Shown one piece after another: positions 17,507-23,969 of a DNA stretch of 63,545 nt. The notes under the pieces were generated by a model. That model saw only the letters and a list, made by a program, of their open reading frames with translations. It did no database searches and was not told the DNA's origin. How positions within the stretch are numbered: position 1 is the first letter of the stretch; the number at the start of each line of letters is the position of its first letter. The position numbers and the translations under genes were made by a program. This stretch comes from Streptomyces roseus (GTDB lineage: Bacteria > Actinomycetota > Actinomycetes > Streptomycetales > Streptomycetaceae): positions 52,960 to 116,504 of the forward strand of contig NZ_LFML01000102.1 of NCBI RefSeq assembly GCF_001044425.1, given 5' to 3'.

Positions 17507-17519
17507 GACCGTACGTTAA

Positions 17520-17539
17520 CCTACCAAACACTTGTTAGG
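17520..17539. promoter_or_regulatory. KstR2-type operator, copy 2
   Basis: CCTACCAAACACTTGTTAGG separates ipdF (-) from the acyl-CoA dehydrogenase genes (+). Its complement, CCTAACAAGTGTTTGGTAGG, matches copy 1 at all of CCTAACAA-x-TGTTTGGT. The core ACCAAACACTTGTT (17523-17536) differs from the mycobacterial consensus AnCAAGnnCTTGnT at one base. Confidence 0.82.
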
Positions 17540-17579
17540 GAAGTGTCGAGCGGGCCCGGACGACGGAGGCGGACAGCTG

Positions 17580-18725
17580 ATGGACCTGACCCACGCACCG
17601 GGGGTGGCGGACTTCCGGGCCGAGGCCCGCGCCTGGCTCGCCGAGCACGTCCCCGGCTCTCCCCTCCCCTCCCTGGAGACGGCCGAGGGTTTCGCCGCGC
17701 ACCGCGCCTGGGAGGCCGCGCTGCACGCGGACCGCTGGTCGGCGGTGTCCTGGCCCGCCGAGTACGGGGGCCGGGGCGTGGACATCGAGCGGTGGCTGGT
17801 CTTCGAGGAGGAGTACTGGGCGGCGGGCGCCCCGGGCCGGGTCGCGCAGAACGGCATCAGCCTCCTCGCGCCGACCCTCTTCGACCACGGCACCCCCGAG
17901 CAGCGGGCCCGGGTGCTGCCGCCGATGGCGAGCGGCGAGGTGATCTGGGCGCAGGCCTGGTCGGAGCCGGAGGCGGGCTCGGACCTGGCCTCGCTGAGGT
18001 CGCGGGCGGTGCGCACCGGGGGCGGCTGGCTGCTGTCGGGACAGAAGACCTGGTCCTCGCGGGCGGCCTTCGCCGACCGGGCCTTCGGCATCTTCCGCAG
18101 CGACCCGGGGGCCGCGAAGGCGCACCAGGGGCTGACGTACCTGATGTTCGACCTGCGGGCGCCGGGGGTGACGGTGCGGCCCATCGGCCGGCTGGACGGC
18201 AAGCCGGCGTTCGCGGAGCTCTTCCTCGACGAGGTCTTCGTACCGGACGAGGACGTGATCGGGGAGCCGGGGCAGGGCTGGCGGATCGCGATGTCGACGA
18301 CGGGCAACGAGCGCGGGCTGACGCTGCGCTCCCCGGGGCGGTTCCTGGCGGCCGCCGAGCGGCTGCGCGCGCTGTGGCGGTCCGCGGCGGATCCGCGGGA
18401 CACGGCGCTGCGCGACCGGGTGGCGGACGCGGTGGTGGGGGCGCGGGCGTACGAGCTGTTCACCTGGGCGGCCGCCTCGCGGTTCGCGGCTGGGATGCCG
18501 ATCGGCGCCGAGTCCAGTCTGAACAAGGTGTTCTGGTCGGAGTACGACATCGCCCTGCACGAGACGGCGCTGGACCTGCTGGGCCCGGACGCGGAGCTGG
18601 CGCAGGGCGCGTGGGCGGAGCCCTGGATCTTCTCGCTGGCCGGTCCGATCTACGCGGGCACGAACGAGATCCAGCGCGACATCATCGCCGAGCGGCTGCT
18701 CGGCCTCCCGAAGGGCCGCCGCTGA
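17580..18725 (+). CDS. fadE30: Acyl-CoA dehydrogenase (FadE30-like)
   Basis: FAD-dependent alpha,beta-dehydrogenation of an acyl-CoA, 381 aa. It has the FAD segments WAQAWSEPEAGSDLASLRS and SGQKTWSSRA and the C-terminal PIYAGTNEIQRDIIAERLLG. The usual catalytic Glu position of that last motif (IYEGT in MCAD) is Ala, but Glu244 in TTGNERGLTL sits at the alternative position used by isovaleryl-CoA dehydrogenase and steroid dehydrogenases. ATG 17580 follows an ACGGAGGC ribosome site. By position next to the operator it matches FadE30, which acts on HIP-CoA. It overlaps the next gene (TGATG). Confidence 0.85.
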   Translation: MDLTHAPGVADFRAEARAWLAEHVPGSPLPSLETAEGFAAHRAWEAALHADRWSAVSWPAEYGGRGVDIERWLVFEEEYWAAGAPGRVAQNGISLLAPTLFDHGTPEQRARVLPPMASGEVIWAQAWSEPEAGSDLASLRSRAVRTGGGWLLSGQKTWSSRAAFADRAFGIFRSDPGAAKAHQGLTYLMFDLRAPGVTVRPIGRLDGKPAFAELFLDEVFVPDEDVIGEPGQGWRIAMSTTGNERGLTLRSPGRFLAAAERLRALWRSAADPRDTALRDRVADAVVGARAYELFTWAAASRFAAGMPIGAESSLNKVFWSEYDIALHETALDLLGPDAELAQGAWAEPWIFSLAGPIYAGTNEIQRDIIAERLLGLPKGRR

Positions 18726-19753
18726 TGCGCTTCCTGCCGAGTGCCGAACAGTCGGAGTTCGCGCGTACGCTGCACGGCCTGCTCGGCGTCTCGGAGGTCC
18801 CGGCGGCCGTACGGGCCTGGGGCGCGGGGGACCACGGCCCGGGGCGGGCGCTGTGGTCGCGGCTCGCGAGGACGGGCCTGTTCGCGCTCGCGGCGGACGA
18901 GGCGTACGGCGGGGTGGGCCCGCTGCCGGTGGAGCTGGCACTCGGCTTCGTGGAGCTGGGGCGGGCGGGGGTGCCGGGGCCGGTGGTGGAGACGGCGGCC
19001 GCGGCCGTGCTGCTGTCGGAGCTGGCTCGGCCCGGGGCCGAGGGCGAGGAGGGGGGCGCGGAGGACGCGGGGGACGCGGGGCCGGCGAAGCGCTTCCTGC
19101 CGGGGCTGGCGGCGGGCGAGGCCCTGGCCACGCTGACGTTGCCGGGCGGGGGTCCGTACGCCCTGGACGCGGACGCGGCGACGTACTGCTTCACGGTCTC
19201 GGCCGCGGGCGAGCTCCGGCTGGCCGGCGGCGGCCCGGGCGTACCGCTGGGCTCCACGGACCCGGCGCGCCGGCTGTCGCGGCCCGCGCCGGACGGGGAG
19301 CTGCTGGCCGCCGGCCCCCGGGTCCTCGCGGCGGCGGAGACCGCCCTGGGCTGGGCCCGGCTGCTGACGGCGGCCCAGTGCCTGGGGGTGGGCGAGGCGC
19401 TGCTGGCGAGCACGGTGGCGTACGTGAAGCAGCGCACGCAGTTCGCCGTGCCGATCGGCAGCTTCCAGGCGGTGAAGCACCGGCTGGCGGACACCCTGCT
19501 GGCCCTGGAGTTCGCGCGGCCGCTGGTGTGGGCGGCGGCGCTGGGCCTGGCGCCGCGGGAGGTCGCGGCGGCGAAGCTGGCGGCGGGCGGGGCGGCGTAC
19601 GCGTCGGCCATGACGGCGCTGCAGCTGCACGGGGCCGTCGGCTACACGGAGGAACTCGACCTCTCCTTGTGGCTGCGCAAGGCGCGGCCGCTGCGCGACG
19701 CGTGGGGCTCGCCGTCCCAGTGCCGGGCGGCGGTGCTCCGGGGCGCCCCGTAG
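18725..19753 (+). CDS. Acyl-CoA dehydrogenase, short partner subunit
   Basis: 342-aa acyl-CoA dehydrogenase-family protein. The C-terminal domain is clear: VKQRTQFAVPIGSFQAVKHRLAD (the R/QFG-PIG-FQ FAD site) and ALQLHGAVGYTEELDLSLWLRKA. The middle domain is short and the catalytic Glu motifs are missing. In mycobacterial steroid pathways such proteins pair with a full-length FadE in a heterotetramer, which the 1-nt stop-start overlap with the preceding gene supports. The best match among FadE31-33 cannot be decided by eye. Confidence 0.83.
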   Translation: MRFLPSAEQSEFARTLHGLLGVSEVPAAVRAWGAGDHGPGRALWSRLARTGLFALAADEAYGGVGPLPVELALGFVELGRAGVPGPVVETAAAAVLLSELARPGAEGEEGGAEDAGDAGPAKRFLPGLAAGEALATLTLPGGGPYALDADAATYCFTVSAAGELRLAGGGPGVPLGSTDPARRLSRPAPDGELLAAGPRVLAAAETALGWARLLTAAQCLGVGEALLASTVAYVKQRTQFAVPIGSFQAVKHRLADTLLALEFARPLVWAAALGLAPREVAAAKLAAGGAAYASAMTALQLHGAVGYTEELDLSLWLRKARPLRDAWGSPSQCRAAVLRGAP

Positions 19754-19760
19754 GAGGACT

Positions 19761-19786
19761 CCCGCCGGGCGGGCGATCCCGGCGGG
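19761..19786. terminator. Terminator after the acyl-CoA dehydrogenase operon
   Basis: CCCGCCGGG (19761-19769) pairs with CCCGGCGGG (19778-19786), 8 nt after the stop codon. It lies between convergent genes. Confidence 0.6.
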
Positions 19787-19862
19787 GCCGGCGCGGCGCC
19801 CCCCGCCGCTCGCGTGGGCGGCGGTACGAGGCGCGCGAGGGGCCGCGCCGCGGGGCGGCGGC

Positions 19863-20603
19863 TCATACGACGGCCACGGCGAGGGTGACGACGTAGCGCT
19901 CCTCGACCGTCCCGTCGGGGAACAGGGCGCTCAGCCGGGCCCGTTCCGCGTCGAAGAACTCCCGCGTGCCGGCCGGGCCGAGCATCAGGAAGGCGGAGTG
20001 GCTGGCGTGGTTGGCGAGGTGGACGTCGAGCGGGATCCGCCGGGACCATCGGATCTCGCGCGTGGTGAACGCCGGCTCGGCGGGCAGCGTGCGGGAGGTG
20101 GGTCCGCCGGCGCCGAACAGGACCCGGATCCGCTCGTCCTGTTCGGCGATCCACTGGACTGCGGGGTCCATGTCGTTCCACCAGAGCGCGAGCGCCCCGC
20201 CGGGCCGCAGCACGCGGCGGGCCTCGGGGAGGGAGCGTGCGGGGTCGGTCCAGTGCCAGGCCTGGGCGTACGTGAGGAAGTCGAACCCGGCGGCGGCGAG
20301 CGGCAGCCGGTCGCCGTCCCCCCGCACGAGCGGGATCCCCGGGTTGGCCCGCCGGAACTCGGCGGCCATGCCGTCGCCGGGCTCGACGGCGAGGACGTCC
20401 GCCCCGCGGGCCCGCAGCAGCCCGGTGGCGATGCCGGTCCCGGCTCCCACGTCGGCCACCCTGGCCCCGCGCAGCCGGCGCCCGGAGAGCTCCTCGACGG
20501 CGTCGAACAGTTCTCCCGGGTACCCGGGCCGGTTCGCCGAGTACAGGGCGGCGGCGTCGTCGAAGGACCGGGCACGGGTGCGGACGGAGGGTGTGGACGT
20601 CAT
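19863..20603 (-). CDS. Class I SAM-dependent methyltransferase
   Basis: 246-aa methyltransferase with unknown substrate. Motif I VADVGAGTGIATGLL, the acidic loop VLAVEPGDGMAAEFRRANP and motif IV/V around DFLTYAQAWHWTDPARSLPEARRVLRPGG are typical of the Methyltransf_11 group (SAM binding at residues 45-140). Start ATG 20603 gives a family-like N-terminus with RARSFDDAAALYSANRPGYPGELF. It is convergent with the acyl-CoA dehydrogenase operon and not obviously part of it. Confidence 0.88.
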   Translation of the reverse strand: MTSTPSVRTRARSFDDAAALYSANRPGYPGELFDAVEELSGRRLRGARVADVGAGTGIATGLLRARGADVLAVEPGDGMAAEFRRANPGIPLVRGDGDRLPLAAAGFDFLTYAQAWHWTDPARSLPEARRVLRPGGALALWWNDMDPAVQWIAEQDERIRVLFGAGGPTSRTLPAEPAFTTREIRWSRRIPLDVHLANHASHSAFLMLGPAGTREFFDAERARLSALFPDGTVEERYVVTLAVAVV

Positions 20604-20686
20604 GCCGCCATTGTTTTCGATCACGGCCCGCCCGGCCAGGGTCCGGCGGGCGGAGGCCCCGCGGCCCGGCGTCCTTCGGGCGCCCG

Positions 20687-21019
20687 TCAGGCCCCCTTGG
20701 GGCGGGGGCGCCGCAGGGAGTGGCGGACCAGGATCAGCGTCTGGACGGCCAGCAGGATCGCCGCCCCCGTCGCGGCCGTCGGGACGGTGTGGGCGCCCGG
20801 CGAGGCCCAGGCCCGGCCGCCCAGTTCGGCGACGCCCACCGCGACCAGTGCGACGAGGAAGCGGGGTACGAACTCGGCGTCGGTTCCGTGCAGGACGCCC
20901 GAGCCGACGACGAAGACGGCCAGCAGCAGCGGGACCCACGGGGTGCCCGGCTCGCGCAGCAGCAGCGCGGCGCCGAACTCCACCGCCAGGAGGAGCAGGT
21001 TGCGGAGCAGCATCGACAT
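20687..21019 (-). CDS. Small hydrophobic membrane protein
   Basis: 110-aa protein with about three to four membrane segments: MLLRNLLLLAVEFGAALLL, WVPLLLAVFVVGSGVLHG, FLVALVAVGVAELGG and TGAAILLAVQTLILV, then a basic C-terminus RHSLRRPRPKG. Family not recognised. Start is uncertain (ATG at 21019 or 21013); no good Shine-Dalgarno sequence is visible. Confidence 0.65.
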   Translation of the reverse strand: MSMLLRNLLLLAVEFGAALLLREPGTPWVPLLLAVFVVGSGVLHGTDAEFVPRFLVALVAVGVAELGGRAWASPGAHTVPTAATGAAILLAVQTLILVRHSLRRPRPKGA

Positions 21020-21026
21020 GGACACA

Positions 21027-21080
21027 TCATGCCCGCGACATCTCATGCCTGCGACGCCTCATGCCCGCGACGCCTCATGC
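21027..21080. repeat. Short tandem repeats between membrane protein and hydrolase remnant
   Basis: Four degenerate copies of a 16-nt unit, tcatgcccgcgacgcc, run head to tail. They overlap the end of the hydrolase remnant and the leader of the small membrane protein. Confidence 0.75.
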
Positions 21081-21725
21081 CCGCCGCACCCGGGCGGTGG
21101 CCCGCAGCCAGTCCGCGGCGGCCGCCAGGGCCGCCCGCCCCGCCGGGAGCGGCAGGCCCAGGAACCCGTGGAAGACCCCCGGGTACAGGTGCACCGCGCA
21201 CTCCACCCCCGCCGCGCCCAGCCGGCGCGCGTACGCCAGGCCCTCGTCCCGCAGCGGATCGCAGTCCGCCAGCACCAGCAGCGTGCGCGGCAGGGCCGAC
21301 AGGTCGGGTGCGCGCAAGGGCGAGACGTGCGGGTGCGCCGGGTCGCCGCCGTACTGCTCCCAGTACCAGGCCATGTGGGCCGCGGTGTGAAAGTGGCCCT
21401 CGCCGTACGCGGCCGCGGACTCCGTCGCCATCGCCGCGTCCAGCGGCGGGTACACCAGCAGCTGGCCCGCCACCAGCTCCGGGGCCCGCAGGGCGGTCAC
21501 CGACGCCAGGTTGCCGCCGCTGGAATCCCCCGCCACCACCACCCGGCCCGGATCGCAGCCCAGCGCCGGCGCCCGCGCCCGGGCCCACAGCAGTACGTTC
21601 AGCGCGTCGTCCGGCGCCGCCGGCCAGGGGTGTTCGGGGGCCAGGCGGTAGTCAGCGGAGACCACCACCGCGCCCGACCCGGCGGCCAGCGACCGGCACG
21701 TCGCGTCGTGCGTGGCGAGCCCATC
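21075..21725 (-). pseudogene. 5'-truncated alpha/beta hydrolase (HSL/acetyl-hydrolase family)
   Basis: The frame encodes the C-terminal two thirds of a hormone-sensitive-lipase-type esterase: SADYRLAPEHPWPAAPDDAL, the nucleophile elbow GDSSGGN, the acid loop LADCDPLRDEG and HGFL with the catalytic His. Homology runs upstream of the first usable start (GTG 21668) into THDATCRSLAAGSGAV to about 21725 and then stops. The oxyanion HGGG motif and about 100 N-terminal residues are gone. A 197-aa product could be made but would lack the oxyanion hole. Confidence 0.75.
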
Positions 21726-22405
21726 CGCCGCCGCGGTGCCGGCGAGAGCCGGCGCGGGGCCGGGGACCTCCTGTAGCGGGGGCTGACCTCCGGGGGGTGT
21801 CCGCGAAGCAGGGCCGTCCGCCCGCAGGCGGTCCCGCTACGTCCGGTGCGTGCTCCCCAAGGCCTGTCGGCGACAGGACCGTGCCGGGCGCCGTGGGACA
21901 GGCGGACTCGGTCCGAGCTCCCGCAGCCTGCCGCGCCCGTAACGCGCGTACGGATGGAGCAGTCCGGGACGTCGGCCGGCGAGGCGGCTTCGAACCGGCA
22001 CATCCGCTGCCGGCCGGCGCGTTCCCCGATGCGAGCCCGGCCTCCCGGAGCACCTCGAAGCGATCCGAGAGGCTGGGGCGGCTCATGTCGAAGGAGTTCC
22101 GCCCGGGGGGCTGGACAGGCCGTGGGCCGCGCTCGCGCAGGAGGCGCGGCACCGCGCCGCGGGTGCCGATGGCGAGTGCGGCGAACACGCGGTCTTCGTC
22201 GGCACCCGTCGTGACCCCTGCCGGCCTTCCTTCTCCGTGACCGGCACGAGGCCGTTGCCGTCGGGGCGCGGACACCGGCCATCAGTCCCCACGGGAGCGT
22301 CCTGCGGACCGCTCACCTCGACCCCGCCGCGGCCCCCTGCGCGCAGTCCCCTTCGGGGCGGCCTCGAGCCGGGGCGCACGGGGCCGGCCCGGCGGTCCGC
22401 GCGGC
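21726..22405. other. Region with decayed coding sequence only
   Basis: Apart from the ArsR remnant I find no intact gene in these 680 bp. Open frames are Arg/Pro-rich and lack family features. Confidence 0.55.
21940..22215 (-). pseudogene. Frameshifted ArsR-family regulator remnant
   Basis: One minus-strand frame reads DEDRVFAALAIGTRGAVPRL, then LRERGP, then FDMSRPSLSDRFEVLREAGL, a clear ArsR winged-helix HTH (about 22200-22024). The continuation ERAGRQRMCRFEAASPADV (wing and after) lies in a different frame from about 22026 down. The switch falls at a GGGG run, so a one-base change fits. The start is unclear and the C-terminus is lost. Conserved residues in both frames show recent decay or a sequencing error. 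Confidence 0.7.
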
Positions 22406-23239
22406 CTACGGGCGGGTGGCGGTGACCAGGTAGTAGTCCAGGAGCCGCTGCTCCCACGCGGCGTGGAAGTTGCGGGGCCAGGTGCCCGGCTCCCAGAGGC
22501 GTGCGAGCCAGCGGTCCCAGCCGGGCCAGACCTGCGGGCCGATCGACGTGGTCCGTACGCCGGTGAAACCGGCCTCCGTCAGGGCCTCGTCGAGCCGGGA
22601 GACGGGCCGGGCGATGTCCAGGCCACTGGCGAACGAGTCGAGCAGCCCGGCGAGCCGCTCCGCCGGAGCGGACGCTCCCTCGACGCTGAAGAAGCTGGCG
22701 ACGGCCACCCGCCCGCCGGGACGCAGGACCCGCGCCGCCTCGCGGGCGAACGCGGGCAGGTCCGGGAAGTGCTGGGCCGCCTCGACGCTGTAGAGGCAGT
22801 CGAACTCGGCGTCGCCGAGCGGCAGACTCTCCGCCGCCCCGAGCACGAAACGCAGCCGGGGCGGCCGGGCTTCCAGAAGGAGGGCGTTCGCCTCGCGGGC
22901 CCGCCCCAGCTGCTGGGGGTGGATGTCCACCCCGGTCACCTCCGCGGGCCCGTACTCGTCCAGGGCGAGGGCGCAGCCGAGGCCGAGTCCGCAGCCGATC
23001 TCCACGGCCCGGCCGCCCGCGGGACCGGCCGCGTCGAGCACCTGCCGGTACAGGTCACGCTCGCTGCGGATCCGGTCCTCCTGGGACAGCGGCCGTTCGA
23101 GATCGACCGCCTGCCAGTAGCCGAAGTTGATGAAGCCGCCGGCGAACACCGGTACGGCGCTGAGATCGGCCGGCCCGTACGTCTCCCACACCTCGGGCCG
23201 CACGGCCGGAGCGGGCTGCTCTCCAGAGGTCCCCGACAC
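22406..23239 (-). CDS. SAM-dependent methyltransferase (RebM/sterol-MT-like)
   Basis: 277-aa small-molecule methyltransferase. It has the N-terminal cap with INFGYW, motif I VEIGCGLGLGCALALDEYGP, the post-I VTGVDIHPQQLGRAREAN, and CLYSVEAAQHFPDLPAFARE plus VLRPGGRVAVASFF, as in O-methyltransferases of secondary metabolism. GTG 23239 is chosen because AGGAGG lies 10 nt upstream. It stands between decayed genes and has no biosynthetic partner nearby, so its substrate cannot be inferred. Confidence 0.87.
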   Translation of the reverse strand: MSGTSGEQPAPAVRPEVWETYGPADLSAVPVFAGGFINFGYWQAVDLERPLSQEDRIRSERDLYRQVLDAAGPAGGRAVEIGCGLGLGCALALDEYGPAEVTGVDIHPQQLGRAREANALLLEARPPRLRFVLGAAESLPLGDAEFDCLYSVEAAQHFPDLPAFAREAARVLRPGGRVAVASFFSVEGASAPAERLAGLLDSFASGLDIARPVSRLDEALTEAGFTGVRTTSIGPQVWPGWDRWLARLWEPGTWPRNFHAAWEQRLLDYYLVTATRP

Positions 23240-23460
23240 CGTCCCACCACCTCCTCGCGACGGGGCGCGGCGCCCCGAAATCCCCAGTGTGGCCCGGGGA
23301 TCCCCGGCGCGACAGAGGACCCGCCCGGCCGCGCCGGCACGGGGAGCCCGGGTCCTGGGCGACCACGGGCCGACCCGCGGGGCGCTCCCGCCGTGCGGGT
23401 CGGCGGGGATGACGGGGTCGCCCGTCCGCGACACGTGCGGAGTCCGCGCAGAAGCCCGCG

Positions 23461-23497
23461 TCCGGTCCCGGTCCCGTTCCCGGTCCCGGTCCCGAGC
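23461..23497. repeat. Hexanucleotide repeat (cggtcc)n
   Basis: About six near-perfect copies of cggtcc, one with a T substitution, sit just upstream of the LacI remnant. Confidence 0.7.
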
Positions 23498-23499
23498 CT

Positions 23500-23860
23500 C
23501 CGACGATCGCCGCGGTCCCCCGGGTCGCGGGGGTGTAGCGCACGACGGTCTCGCACGCCCTCAACGGGCTCGGCAAGGTCGGCCCCCGCACGCGGGAGCG
23601 GATCAAGCAGATCGCCGCCGAGCGAGCCTGGCGCCGAGCGGTCGGCGCTGATCACCGGGTCCGGCCAACGGCACTCCTGCGTCGACGCGCGCGAGGGTGC
23701 TGCGCGGCCCTCCTCGCCGAGCACCCCGCTACGACGGACTGCGCGGCCGTACCTGCGATCCGCTGCTCACCGCCGTCGATCCGCACCTGGACCCCGGAGA
23801 CCAGGGCGGCCGCGATCGGGCCCCGGACGGGGAGCCACATCGATGCGGCCGCATCGATGT
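23500..23860 (+). pseudogene. LacI-family regulator remnant with nonsense codon and internal deletion
   Basis: From 23500 the frame reads PTIAAVPRVAGV, then TAG (23536-23538), then RTTVSHALNGLGKVGPRTRE and RIKQIAAE (to 23622). This is the LacI HTH and hinge, with the stop exactly where the conserved Ser of GVSRTTVS belongs. A C-terminal fragment, DPLLTAVDPHLD and GEPHR, follows in another frame from about 23760, where LacI proteins have PPLTTVD. About 200 residues of the sugar-binding domain are missing. Not functional. Confidence 0.72.
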
Positions 23861-23863
23861 GGC
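23834..23863. repeat. 30-bp perfect palindrome
   Basis: GCCACATCGATGCGG is followed directly by its exact reverse complement. It lies in the LacI remnant, about 105 bp before the DUF4139 gene, and is flanked by direct near-repeats of gggccccggacgg (about 23817 and 23877). Confidence 0.85.
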
Positions 23864-23969
23864 CGGCAGTACGTGAGGGCCCCCGGACGGCCGTCACGGG
23901 TTCCGGCGGCGGGCGCGCGGTCAGCGGGCGTAGGCTTCGCTGAGCACGGGCGCGACGGGGGCGGGACGT

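Larger units (their letters stand above)
23240..23969. other. 730-bp interval without intact gene
   Basis: Contains the methyltransferase leader, the hexanucleotide repeat, the LacI remnant and the 30-bp palindrome. Any promoter of the DUF4139 pair should be in the last 100 bp; I cannot pick out clear -35/-10 elements. Confidence 0.55.

Noticed and set aside
15914..19753. 1279-aa plus-strand frame
   Set aside because: Only its last 342 residues are real (the second acyl-CoA dehydrogenase). The rest runs antisense to fadA6, kstR2 and ipdF and out of frame through the first fadE.
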